Origin: Tetrahymena elliotti 4EA
Lineage: Eukaryota; Ciliophora; Oligohymenophorea; Hymenostomatida; Tetrahymenidae
DNA: 64,000 bases
Reading direction: 5' to 3'
NCBI GenBank assembly: GCA_000231825.2
Contig: JH720304.1
Span: forward strand, 1,062,580-1,126,579
The notes under the pieces were generated by a model. It saw nothing but the letters and a program-made list of their open reading frames with translations, did no database searches and was not told where the DNA came from. The position numbers and the translations under genes were made by a program. Positions 12,507 through 24,600 of the stretch are shown here, piece by piece (the stretch's first letter is position 1; each line of letters starts with the position of its first letter).

Positions 12507-14508
12507 TTTTAATTAAAAGAAATTTAGGGATTTCCAGTAAAAATTTTGTTTCAATTTCAGAAATAATTTTGAATAACAAAAACAGAAATAAAATTAAATT
12601 AAATTTAAGGTAAACATTTTATCAAAATACATTCATTTTTCATAAATAAAATGAAAAAAGTTAAAACAATTAGAACAACAGATCGTTAAAATTCTTCTGT
12701 TATTAACTGAAAAATTGTTTGTCCTTGTCTAAGTTTACTTTTTAGTTCAAGTAAAACAATTAAAAATAATCAACTAAACCTTAAATTTTAATTGTAAAAA
12801 AAGCAATAATAACTTGAAAAACAAGGATTTTCTAAAAATATTCTCATAAAATATTTCTAAATTGTTTTTGTTAGTGTCTCTAAGCCTTGAGTTTGAGTAA
12901 TTAATATTTTTAAGAGAGATAAAATTTATAACAATTAAAATATAAAAGAGATTGTCACATTTCTTATAAGGAAGCAATACCATTTTTCATAGGTTTATAG
13001 GAATTCAAGAGTTTAAAACACCTAAATTTAAAGTTAAAGTATGATTTTTTAATTAGCCAATTTTATTTTAGAAATTATCTTTTTTTTCTTTTGTGCAAAT
13101 TTCAATTAAACTTGTTATTGAAATATTGTCTCGTTAATAAAAAAGAAATAATTAGCTAGATAAGTAAGTTTTCAAGGAATTAAAAAGATGCATTTCGATT
13201 GACTAAAAATCTGAATTGTAAACTTCTAGATTCTTAGGTTAGTTTCTCTAAAATCAAACTTTGTCCACATTAAAGCTGAATCTTGAGTATTATATTTTTA
13301 TTAAAATATTTAAGAAACTAAAAATATAAATCAAGTAATGTAGAATTAAGAAGCCAAGGATTATAGCTGATAAGCTTAGGAATAGTTTAACAATTTAATT
13401 TACGAGAGATAAAAATCAGTATTAGGTATTTATTAATATTAAAAAAACAATATGAACTAAAGAAATATTTAGTAATTTTTAAAAATAGTGAGAATAAAAT
13501 TAGCAAGGAAGGGCTAATATATTTATATATGAGTTTCTAAAATTTAAACTTCTTGAATAAATTAACTTTAGTTTGTAATAAGTAAGATTATCTTTTTATT
13601 TATGTTATCATATTTTCAGTTTATTTATTTATTGAAATTTATTATCTTTATAGAATTAAAAACAAAAAGAGCTTGCAATAAATTGTATAGAAGAGAAAAT
13701 TAAGTGAATATAAAAGAAAAGAAATCCTAAATATAAAGCAGTAATGTAGGAGTAAGAAGCTAAAAAATTTTAGATGTGTTGATAATTTATTTGAAAATAT
13801 AAATCTGAGTATGATTAAAACTGTTGAGAAAGCTGAAAACAAAAGCAAATAAAATACTTTATATTTCATAAATAATTATTTAGAAAATAATTCAAGCTAA
13901 AATGAATGTCAAAATTAATTAGAATAGAATTCAATTAACAGAAAATGTTCATTGCTAAAAGTTAAACAAACTTCTTCCAATTATTTTGATATTCAATAAA
14001 ATAGCTAAAAAGCTGTAATTAAATTTTGTTTGAATTGTAAAAATTAATTTTTTTTGTTAAAAAGTAGAAAAATGAATCTTTGCAGTTTGTTAAGAATCAG
14101 AAAAGAAATTCATTTTTATTTCAAAAATAAAATTGCATACATTTAGATAAATAGAATGAAAATTTATCACAACCAAACGTTTTTGCTTAGAAATAATTTC
14201 TTACTAAGTAATGCTCAAGCCAATATAATTTAAAAATAAAAAATTATGAAAATTAAATGCATTAGGATGTAACTTTTAATGTAAACCAATCATCCAATAT
14301 CTCTTTAATTAGATGTAAAATAATTAATCTAAAAAAATTCATGAATTATCATTTATTAAAATAGAAACTTAATGGAGAAAGAAGTTGTCCTCTTTTTAAA
14401 ATTTATGTGATTCTTTAATAACATTTAAATAATTAACTCGGATTCATTTATCATTTGAGTAATTATTTTGTTTTTAATCCTAAAATTAATTATTAATAAA
14501 ATTTTTAG
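12507..14508. other. Mostly noncoding, possible decayed LRR/Q-rich coding
   Basis: Long AT-rich stretch with scattered plus-strand segments free of TGA, such as about 13654-14344, and one near 12765-12890 with LNLKFQL. None has a clear start, a splice-compatible neighbour or a convincing protein. The simplest reading is old duplicated coding DNA decaying between better preserved pieces. Confidence 0.35.
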
Positions 14509-14788
14509 AAACAATAATATTATTTCAGAGGGACTTACTCAATTGAGTTACTCTTTTGATTACCTGCCTTAGATATAATCGCTTAATTTAAATTTTGGCT
14601 ATAACTTTATATAACCAGATGGATTTCACAAATTAGCTGAATCATTAGAGTTTCTCAAATAATTAGAAGAGCTAAAACTTAATTTTATGTATAATTTGTA
14701 TTCATAACCAACATTTATCAAATTTAATCTTTTTAATTAAGCTGCAATTAAATAGATGACTTTGGTCTGGTGTGTTTCTCAAATATGA
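14509..14788 (+). pseudogene. LRR-like exon remnant
   Basis: Open to TGA 14786-14788 and preceded by TTTTTAG, a good splice-acceptor shape. The translation contains QIQSLNLNFGYNFI, then FHKLAESLEFLKQLEELKL and NFMYN. This is the spacing of two adjacent leucine-rich repeats in the ciliate LRR family (L-x-L-x-F-x-x-N, then SL-x-x-L-x-x-L-x-x-L). It is the most convincing LRR fragment of this region. I could not join it to a gene start. Confidence 0.48.
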
Positions 14789-15026
14789 TGAAAAGGTTTT
14801 CAAAAAATCTAATAACATTTCACTTGAGTTTAGAGTATTTTTTATTTTAAATTATATTTAAGTCTTTTTTAAACATCTTGTTAGATCTAATAAAATCGAA
14901 TCACTTTAAAGTATTAACTATTTCTGCAAAAAATTTCTAAAGCATCAAAGAGTCTAAGATTTTTTGTTTGTTGTTTTGTAAGTTTATTGTTGGTTTTTTT
15001 TTGCTTGATTAATCTTTTTTCAACAG

Positions 15027-15222
15027 GGATAATCCTATCTAGACAGAAGAAAAGCCAAAAAAAGACACCATTTAAAATTAATAGTTAGACTCTAAATTGT
15101 CTCGCATGAACAAAATTTAAAGTAATCTATAAAATAAACAATCAGAAACTACTTTTATTTAAAAAATAAACGAATAATATCCTTATAGTTTGTAACTAGA
15201 ATATATATATTTGTTAAAATGA
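15027..15222 (+). pseudogene. Q/S-rich coding piece, unplaced exon
   Basis: Follows TTTTTTCAACAG, a plausible splice acceptor, and reads NPIQTEEKPKKDT, then LDSKLSRMNKIQ, to TGA 15220-15222. Composition (Q, K, S, acidic) is like real ciliate coding DNA and unlike the flanks. It could be the last exon of the LRR-like locus or a decayed exon. Confidence 0.36.
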
Positions 15223-15403
15223 TAAATTTTCCTAATTCAATATAAATGTAGCCATTCTTTTGAAATATAGTCAGAAAAATGCTTTAAACTCACATTTAAA
15301 AAAATATTTTCGAATCATTAAATCTAAAAAAAAATATTTTTAATAATAAATAATTTATATTTTATCTATTAGCTTTACAAAAATTTTACATTATTATGTT
15401 TGA

Positions 15404-16054
15404 ATTGAAAAAAATCTAATTGAATTAAAATTAAATTTCAAATTAGATTCAAAGGTAGAAGAAGATGAATTAATTAAAAATTTGTTTATTTAATTAAATA
15501 AATGGTAAATGATGCAAATAAAGTATCAAAAATTAATAGGTAAAAATATGCAATAATGTGATTCGATTAAATGTAAAGTTTTTGCAGGGATTGTGAAATA
15601 AAAAATAAATAAAATTAAGAATTGTAAAAATATTCTAAATTTTATTTAAAAATGCGAAGTCAAATAAAATTTCTATCCTAGTAAAATGAGAAAATAATTT
15701 TAAGTTAAAATTCAGTAACAGAAAGTAAAAATTGGGTGGCATAACTAAATTTAAATCGATAGAATTGTATTCTTTTAAATTTATCGAAACAGAAAGCAAA
15801 AAGAGAGAAAATACAAATAGCTAATTCATCAATTAAAATCTAAAGAAAGTAGCAATCAATAATTTACAAAGGTTAATAATTAAACAAACAAACAAAAGAA
15901 ATAAGTAAAATGTAATCTTAGTTACTCTAAAAACCTTCAAAATTAAATTTAGTTTGTACATTCTACTATGATTTGTTTGTTTTAATAGATGAGATATGAA
16001 AATTAAGATAATTCAATAGTAATTTTAAATGATAACCAATCAAAAATTAAATGA
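15404..16054 (+). CDS. Lys/Gln-rich coding piece, gene model incomplete
   Basis: TGA-free frame of about 216 codons ending at TGA 16052-16054, with a better coding look from about 15446 (DSKVEEDELIKNLFI). The predicted chain is very basic and Q/N-rich, with four Cys in the first third (QQCDSIKCKVF; KNCKNIL; QKCEV). No start codon in a good context was found, so it is probably a 3' exon or a fragment. It lies 296 bp from the stop of the convergent ML gene. No family was recognised. Confidence 0.4.
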
Positions 16055-16349
16055 AAAAAAGTACTTTTTTTTTTCTTTTGATGCATTTAAACAATCATTA
16101 GCTTGCTTTACTTTAATAGATTTTGAAAGATAAAACTATATTTAAATTTTAATTGGCAACCATATAAACAGCGAAGTAGTATAAATAAAATATCATGATG
16201 AATAGATTATTTGATTGATTGAATGAATCAGTGTTGTTTGTTACATGAAATTTGAGAATATAAAATATGTTAGAACTTTCTTTATTATTATATGAGAATT
16301 AATGGTTATATTTATTTATTTGTGCTCTCGCTTTTTTAAATTAGATTTC

Positions 16350-17004
16350 TCACAAATCCATAGAAAGATGAGTACAAGAAATTTGTTAGTTTTGTTTATT
16401 GAAAAACTTCAAGTCGAGAGTATAAGCACCCTATTTAAAAATGATAAAAAGTTAGAAAAAAACATGTTTTTTTAACAATATTTCTAATTACACCGGGAGC
16501 AATACCAGGAATTTGGAAACTGTAAAGGAAAGTGAACATATCACCAGAATCATAGGTGCCTGTAGCAGGTAAGTTATTGTTGAAGACTTGAACTCCAGAG
16601 AGTTTAACAATAACATTCAAAGCTTTTAAGTCAGTGTGGACCATGAAAGTACCAGTCTAATTTGATAAGAATAAATGAAAATCAATAAACATTTTAAAAC
16701 AGAAGGTTGCATGTCAAAATAAAATTTAGAAAGCTGGATTTATTTAATTAATTACTAAATTGGCATCATTAGGAGGAGCAGCACGTTCGGGTTGGGCAGA
16801 GAAAACGAGAGAAGTAATGATCAAAGGGTCATTTTCTGTACCGCAATTTGAGAAATCCCAAGGGATACCACCCAATCTAATTTTTCTACCTTACTTATTA
16901 TAAGGATCGACTAGTTCATTATTAGATTTTTGTGTGTTGTAGTAAACAGTGGTGAATGTGACTAAGGCAAGTGCAGCTGCGACTAATAAAATTTTAGTAT
17001 TCAT
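16350..17004 (-). CDS. Secreted ML-domain (NPC2/MD-2-like) lipid-binding protein
   Basis: Three exons on the minus strand: 16756-17004, 16477-16656 and 16350-16430, with introns of 99 and 46 nt, all joined in phase 0, giving 169 residues. The start at 17004 opens a signal peptide (MNTKILLVAAALALVTFTT). After about residue 45 the chain shows the ML-domain pattern: WDFSNCG, DPLIITSLVFSAQP, a strand with FMVHTDLKALNVIVKLSG, and a late Cys in QISCTHL. ML proteins form a beta-sandwich pocket for sterols or other lipids (NPC2, MD-2, GM2-activator) and act in lysosomes or outside the cell. Here the likely role is lipid binding or transport in the endolysosomal or phagosomal lumen; the ligand is unknown. 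Length fits the family (about 150 residues mature). Confidence 0.87.
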
Positions 17005-19161
17005 ATTTTTTTTTTACTTTGTTTTACTTGTATTTATTTAATTAATTAGTTTTTATAAGTGGACTTAATACCAAATTTAATTAAGATGCTTATGAGTTGT
17101 AATAATATTATTCTTGTAAAGGTAAAAAATAAGCTTTTCCTTCAGAGTATATTATCTGATTAAGGAGTGTAAAACAGAAATTTGATACTATGTATTCAAT
17201 TCGATCTAACTCTATTGAATTCATAGTTCTGATAAAGAATTCGTTCACGTCCATGACTTAATTTAGATTATAATATTATTTATATTCATACAAATATTAT
17301 TATTATGTATTACACTACACTATTACGCAATATACAAATTTCTCAATAAAGATTTTAAGATATTATGTTTACTTATTTAATCATTGTTAAATCTCTTCAT
17401 ATAACAATTGATTATATTCATTCATTCCAATTATCAGATAACAAATTTGCTTGAATTCTTAATTAACAAATCGTCATTTTAGGCAATTATCAATGTACTC
17501 ATTAGATGTAACAGCAACACTTTTTGTACCATTTTTTGGGCTATTTGTGCATAATTAAATTAATTAGAAATACCAAATACACAATTTGCATATTACTTAC
17601 TAGTTCTAAATTTTTTTTATCACATCTAATGAAACATTATTTTATTTATTATTTCATTTTAAAGTTTATTTAAAATTAGCAAGTTTAGAAGAGATTTATT
17701 CATTTTATAAATCAACTTTTTCCTTCTCCTTTTTAAAAAAACATTCAATTTAAATAAATACCTAATTATGCGATGATCTCCTTCAAGTGTTAATAGATAG
17801 TCTAATATTTAAAAAAATTACCAATTATTTCTGAAACAAATATTTATTTCTTTTATTAATTGATCACACGAATAATTTTCTCTGAAGTTTGTAATCTTGG
17901 AGTGAAGATTTAACTTTTTAATTAAATAAAAAAAAAGGTAAGGAAATAAATTTTTTCTAGATGAACTTTTATAATATCTTATCACTAATCTCTCAATTAC
18001 TCTTAACCAATTTTAACAAAAATTTCAATTAGAATATTCAAATGTTAGCATATTTGATAGAAAGCAAATAGATTTATCAAAAAACTTTTTCACGTAATTA
18101 TTAATTAAAGAAAATATTTGAAAAATATTAATTCAACCATCTTGCATATGTTTAATTCATATTCTGTAAAATTTCTAAAACAATTTTAAAATAATTAATA
18201 ATACATTTATCAATAAAAAAATTATAATTTTCACAATATTTTAAAATTAGATTTTCAAATGTTTAAATCAAATCCATAATCTGTGTTTTCAAAATAAAAA
18301 TGACAAAAATACAGTTGATTAGAATTGTAATTCTAATAAATCCACATCTACTTTTGATAAACAATAAACAAAAGTTTGGAAATATAATAATTTTTATTTT
18401 ATATTTTATTAATATTAATTTATTCACTAATTAATGATTAGATTTTATTTAATATTAATCACTTATTCATTCTTTATTTCTGTCTATTATATATTCTATT
18501 TAGTATTCTTTTTATTTTTAACAAAAAATTGACAATATAACAAATAAATTAGATTGCCATAGCATCAACATACTTTTGTAGTATCTAAAACTACTAAAAA
18601 ATTTAATGATTAACAGTAATATCAAAACAACTTTTAGAATTATAAGCCATTATTGATTAATGCGATTAACTAAATGAAGAATTATTTTGTGTATTCCAAT
18701 ATGATAAATTTTTAATTGATTGAGGCACTGAAATATTGCTAAATTATTAAATTTTAATATTAGAATTATTAAAAAAAATAAATTACAATTCTAATTTTTT
18801 ATCTAATACCCTACTCTATTTATATTATTTCTACTTTAGTAAATTGAGTAGTTAAATAATATTAGAGTTTACACAAAATATTTGTCATATAAAAACTAAT
18901 TAAGAAAAAAATTCAAAAATGTATGCTATGCAATAAATTTAGTTAATTAAATATTTTTGAATTGTGAAAGAGAGTATTATTCCTTTATAGAATTTATCTA
19001 TTATAATTTAAAATTTGGCCATTACTAATTTTCAATTAAATTTTCAAAAATTTGTCATAAAACTTGATTGGTAAAAAAGATATTTTTACAAATGATTTAA
19101 TAATTTAAATAAATAGATACTTCTGATAGCATTTAGCTAGTAAAAATACATACATACTTAG
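17005..19161. other. Divergent intergenic region, no gene seen
   Basis: About 2.2 kb of AT-rich DNA between divergent genes (ML protein on the minus strand, F-BAR on the plus strand). It should contain both promoters. No repeats or open frames with coding character were found. Confidence 0.6.
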
Positions 19162-21109
19162 ATGCAAAAAGAAATTGTCACTAAAGTTGAAGTAAGAAAG
19201 CATTTCAAGAAAGAAACTCTTTAAAATAAAAATATTTTAATTAGGATGCTAATAAATTAATTAGCGATAAATTTTCAGTAATGAAGACTACCTGTAAAGC
19301 CTTCTTAGCATTTTATAAAGAATTAGCCAGCATTTAACAAAATTATGCAGATCAATTATTAAAGTTAACAAAAACAAGTAGATTATTTTGCCAAAAAATA
19401 TTTTAATTTTTATTAATATTTATTTAAAAAGCTGGCAAACATTTTGGCATGAAAAAATCATTAGCAGAATGCAAAGAAATAGAAAATCCGTATCATTTAA
19501 TAGTTATTTAGGTTTGTGTTAATAATAATTATATTGTAAAGGACTATTCGAGCATTAATTGATAACTAGCTAGGATTTTTATTAAGAATGTCAGATATAA
19601 ATAGCGAAGTAGCATAGCAAATAACACAGTAGCTTAATCCTAAAATAAATGAGATTTATTTGAATTGCAAGTCAATGAAACACGACATTATGAAAGTTAT
19701 ACAAAATGAAATTAGAAAACCTTTTAGTATATATAATGATAAAATGAAAAAGTTATAATCAAGTATTACATCTTCTCAAAAGAAATTAGATAATCCAAGT
19801 AGGTTGTTAGAATTGCAAAAAGAAAATGATTAAATTGTTAAGGAAATAAGTAGTTTTGGTACTGAATCTGTCAAATGTAATAGATTACTTTGTATTTTCA
19901 TTATTAAATTTCTATTTTAATTTGATAGAGATTCTTAAATTTGTTGATTAAAGTACTGATTAGGAGACAAAAAGAAATCTAGAACTCAAGAATTGTATTT
20001 AAATATTTGGAAATATAACTCATAAGTATTCATAATTAATTTCAATAAAAAAGAAATTTCAACAAAAATATTTTAAAATTAATATAGGTAATATGAAAGT
20101 GCATAGGTTTTAAGCAAAAAAATAGCTGAGAGCTATGAAAAAATGACATTAGAGCCAGATTTAAATGATTTTAATTAAATGTCATCTTCGCTTAAAACTG
20201 TCGCAGGAATAACCACAAGCAATGGCTTAGTAAATAAAAACTGCAAAATTAATGAACAGGAAAATAGAAAAGACAGTATGAATAAATCAACTTCATCTTC
20301 TTAACCTTAATAATCATTGCAAGTTAAAAAAGAATAAGTAGATTCAGAACTTAAGCAAAGTAGAATGAGAAAAAATAAGATAAAGTATGATACAGTTCAA
20401 TCTTAGTCTGTTCCTTTGATCATCAAAGAACAACTAGGTATCTTCCATAATAACATTCCAGAAAATGAGTAAAGTTTATTTGTTTGTTTACTTGAGGTTT
20501 TTTAAATATGAAATTTGAATAATAAAAAGAGAGTTTTGCAAAAATTTCTAGTTACCTTAGTTTGGAATATTAATTTGCTCTCTGGCTAGAATATTTTTGT
20601 AAAATTAGATTGCAAAGGATTAAGAATAGACAGATGAAATGGAAGTGTTTGTTTCTTATTTAAAAAATAAGTTTAAAATTAGTTTGAAAGACTACAAGAT
20701 GATTACTAAATTCTTTGGAAAAAGACAATAAAATTTATAAGAATACGATAATTATTTATCTTGCTTGCTCAAAGAATGTACTGATTTGATAAAAATGGGA
20801 AATCTTTTAGAAGATGAATCTAAATTCTTAATTTAATTCACACAGCATTTATATGCATTTATAGGAATCAATTAATATTGGAATAATATTTTAATACCTA
20901 GGGCATATTTCTAATAACCTAATCCCAAATTAGAACTTACCTACAAAAACAATTTAGAAAGTATCCATAGTATATTCTCATAATAAAATCCCTCCAGAGA
21001 AGACTTAATTAAATATTCCTCTCTTAACATTTTCTTGGATCTCTAAATAACTTTCCCATTAAACTAATCTCTAACTCAAATGATGATTCAAACACTGGTT
21101 GAAAATTAG
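19162..21109 (+). CDS. F-BAR domain protein (N-terminal module)
   Basis: Exons 19162-19191, 19245-19377, 19432-19511, 19570-19876, 19929-20025 and 20088-20496 join in frame, followed by an exon starting at about 20561 (acceptor uncertain: 20552, 20561 or 20609) and ending at a GTAATT donor after 21109. The first 250 residues are an FCH/F-BAR helix bundle: AFLAFYKELASIQQNYADQL closely follows the FCH pattern (L..fl.eRA.iE..YA..L..L), and the last helix reads YESAQVLSKKIAESYEKM. F-BAR dimers bind and bend membranes in endocytosis and cytokinesis. A Ser/Gln/Lys-rich linker follows, then a helical region (KISLKDYKMITKFFGKRQQN...). There is no convincing stop: the 21109 donor is phase 0, matching either a short exon at 21227-21322 ending in TGA or the Munc13-like exon at 21724. 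It may therefore be only the N-terminal part of a larger gene. Confidence 0.72.
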
Positions 21110-21226
21110 GTAATTTATTTATTCCACTTTCACTTTTCAAGAGTAGTTATTTTTAAATGAAAAAATTTTTTAAATCTAAAATAAACTGACATAAATTGAA
21201 TATATTTTTATATAGTAAGTTAAAAG

Positions 21227-21322
21227 CAAATTGAAAAACTTATTGCTATAACTGAAACACATCAATATTTTTAAATAAATTCTTCATTCATTCATTCAAT
21301 AATATACAATTTAGAAAAATGA
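21227..21322 (+). other. Possible terminal exon of the F-BAR gene
   Basis: Phase-0 exon candidate after TTAAAAG, reading QIEKLIAITETHQYF and onward to TGA 21320-21322. If used, the F-BAR gene ends here and the Munc13-like gene is separate. If skipped, the two modules fuse. I cannot decide from sequence alone. Confidence 0.35.
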
Positions 21323-21723
21323 TTTTGGGAAACCAAACATTTTTCTTTTTTTTAAAAAAACTTCTTCTTAGTTTAAAACAAAGCTATCATTTTTTATTTG
21401 TAAGTATTTATTTAATTGCTAAAAATGAAATCAATAAATAAATTCTAATTAAAAATATTAATTTGAAACCATATTAAAATAATCTTCGTTTTTCCATTCA
21501 AAGCTAAATTAAACTTAAATAAACACTAATGCAAATATTTTAGGTTTGTTATAATCATACAAAATTATTCATTAAATAAAATAGCTAATCTTCAAACAAA
21601 AAACAAATAATTAGAATCTAAAATTTAAAAAATAAAAGCATTTAAAGGTTTTCAAATTTTTTCAAATAATTTTTTTTTCGTTTGTTTTCTTTTAAAGAAT
21701 TTGGAAATTATTCTTTTTTTTAG

Positions 21724-24273
21724 AGAAAATATAAATCATTATTTAATTTTATTGAATAAAAATAAATTTAGTTATTGCAAGAATATTGGGAAGAGAATTT
21801 AAATTGGATTATTAAGTTTGGTTAAGAGGGACTGAATATGAATGCTTAGAATATTTAATTGACATTTATAAAATACTACTATGAGAATATATTACACAGA
21901 AGTTTAGTGAGAAAAGAGAAAGAATCTTTGAAATACTTGCTAAACCTGGAAAGGGTTTTAGAATAAACTTAAGAAATATTGTTGAAAGAATAAAACTCCT
22001 CCCCAAAAAATGAAACTCCAAATTAAAAACTTTTTAGCTATTTAAATTAATCAGTTAAATTTACTTTATCTTATAAACCTTTCTTAGATTTTCTTGATAT
22101 TATTAAAAACTTTTGGATTTACTTCTATCCTTAAGAAAATCAAATCAAAGCAGCTTGCCACTTGATTTATATATTAGCTGTTAGTTAAAAAGACTATACT
22201 ATTTATTCAGATTTAGAAGAATTATTTATATACATATTTAGCTCAGCTGGGTTAAAGTATTGCACTAATTTCTATAAAAAGTTTGAGTTTAATCCTTAAG
22301 ATCCAATCAATAAAGAATCATGTAACATCAAAATATAATAAAAATTATAATTTTAAATTAATTATTTAATTCAATAGTACCTAAAATTCAAGAAGTGTTA
22401 GCTAACAGTAATAAAGAAGGATTAACTGTTATAACTACCTTCATTCCAATATTTGCTAAATATTTCTATAAATTCATTGACTATAAATAGAATGAGTTGG
22501 AAGTCGAATTTATCAATAATTATATTGAAAATATGTTGTCAGAAGTTATTAAGATTTTAGAACTTATTGTTGAACATAATTTAATGAGTAACGATAACAG
22601 TTCATATGCATTCACTATTGCTTTTGAGATATCTAAATTAGATGATATATTGAATAAATATAATTTAGAAAGAACAACCCAATACTTTTAACTTCTAACT
22701 CCTTTTATTGATTATTGGTTCAACAATTTGTAAATTTTTTTTTCTTTTTCAAATTATTACATTGTTAATTTATTTAAAAATAGAGAATTTGAATGCAAAA
22801 ATATGCTTAAGAATTGCTTAAAATCAGAAAACTGGTAAAATTTTCTTGACTTAAAAATAAATAATAGAATTAATAAAAAAAAAATCTAAAGGTAAACAGG
22901 AGAAGGATAGAAATTATATACAAGAAGTGTTGTTGATTATTGTTCTCTTATGTTTAAGAGTATTGAAGTAATGAATCAACTTGTGAATGCTCCTGAATCA
23001 AATAGATTTAGGAAACAAATAATTAAAAAATTTGAAGTGCTAGTGTATGAAGCTTTAAATGACTATTCAAAAGAAGTTTTAAATAGCTTAAATTATATAA
23101 ATTCAATAGAAGAAATTTAATTCAAAAAGCTTTCTACTTCTAAATTAAATCCATCAATGTATCCTAATAATACTGAAAATGAAATTATTTCAAATTGTAA
23201 ATTAAATTGAGAGTTAGAGTTGATTATTCTTAAATAATTTAATTTTAAAATAAATAGTAAAAGAATTTAAATCTATTTGCTATAGATTTGGAAATATTCA
23301 ATTCTTGTATGAATAAATCGATACAGTTGCAAAAGATTTATTGCATCTTTCTTCAGATATTTTGAATGGTTTGAAAAAAGAATTAGACTAAAATATTTAT
23401 GTAAATAATTTAACATTTTGAATAAATAATTAAATTTTATTTTATAAAAAGAAAATAAGTAAATTAGCTGCAATGATGCTAGTAAGAATTTACATGAAAA
23501 AACCAGTATTTAATTAGATTCTAATGAATTTTGATGCTAATTAATTCAGTATGCTATCAATAGAGGAGTTTTCTAAATAATGTATTTTTATTCAATCATC
23601 TATTTAAATATTAAATTTTATATAATTAGACAAGGGATCAATTAAAAATCTTTTAGATGATGTAGATGATTTCTTCCAATTATTTGCAAAGAGAGTCCCT
23701 AAATAATATCAAGAAGCTTTAGCTGTAGCTTTTGCAAGCTAATTTACAAAGGGTAAAATTAATTAAAAATAGTAATTATTTTGAGCAATTTAATAATAAA
23801 TTTAGAATATATTTTCGCTATCTTAGATGTCAACAAATACGTTTTTGAATTTGATAGCAATAAATTTAGTCAGTATTTTAAATATGAAATTCATTACATC
23901 AAAATGCATCTTTCTTCTAAAATGCCTATGGTAATTTACTTTATACTATTCTATTTTAAATATTTATCTATGCTTACCAGGGAGTAAATATCCAATTAGG
24001 ATTAGCTGAAAATATTTCTATTTTAATGGAAATCGCTAGTTATTTGGATGAGTCAGTTAATTATCTTCTCAGTAATTTTGAGTAGTCTATGGTAAATTAT
24101 TTTTTATTTTAATATTTATCTTTAATCACTTAATGATTTTAAATACTTAGGTATAAAATGATGAATTCAGATGCTCTATCTAATTCAGATTGTTGTATAT
24201 TAGAAGAAATGAAAACAACAAAAAGCAAATTGAAATTATTAAAAAATATAAAAAATATTACTTAGGAGTATGA
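21724..24273 (+). CDS. Munc13-like (MUN/MHD) protein or C-terminal module
   Basis: Nine exons: 21724-22321, 22378-22729, 22784-22834, 22892-23196, 23258-23400, 23452-23752, 23806-23930, 23981-24091 and 24151-24273. Introns are 50-61 nt and all phases close, giving 702 residues to TGA 24271-24273. The mostly helical chain carries a Munc13-homology-like stretch (YTRSVVDYCSLMFKSIEVMN, then a helix ending YSKEVLN), followed by SICYRFGNIQFLYEQID and a second helical block. This follows the order of MHD1 and the C-terminal MUN helices in UNC13 proteins, which prime secretory vesicles by opening syntaxin for SNARE assembly. No C2 or C1 domain is seen. The start is unclear: there is no good ATG at the 5' end, and the first exon begins after TTTTTTTTAG in phase 0, compatible with splicing from the F-BAR exon ending 21109. 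A short ATG exon at about 21532 could instead start an independent gene. Confidence 0.68.
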
Positions 24274-24600
24274 TCATTTATTAATTTATCATATTTATCT
24301 TCGTCTTTCTTTATCATAAATCAAAAAAACAAAATACTTTATGAAAATTATTATAACCTAAAAGTTTTAATTTCTTATAGTAAATTAGATTTTAAAATTA
24401 ATTTGAACTTATATTTAATCCATTTTTGGAAGAATTAAGGCACTTTATTTATTATTTATATATCCAAAGTGAACATAATATATTTTTAATAATCAATTTA
24501 TGAGTGAATTATTAATTAATTAATTTAAAAAATCAAATAAAAAAATATTTTGAGTTTATTTATTAACGAATTATATATATATTTTAATAAATTTATTTGA

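Noticed and set aside
21783..22015. Alternative reading frame with a sensible-looking protein (GREFKLDYQVWLRG...)
   Set aside because: It is broken by two TGA codons, while the chosen frame is open for 199 codons and continues smoothly over the next introns.
22226..22300. tRNA-like string (TTTAGCTCAGCTGGGTTAAAG ... GAGTTTAATCC)
   Set aside because: Matches D-arm and T-arm motifs, but acceptor and anticodon stems do not pair, and the bases lie in a well-supported coding exon of the Munc13-like gene.
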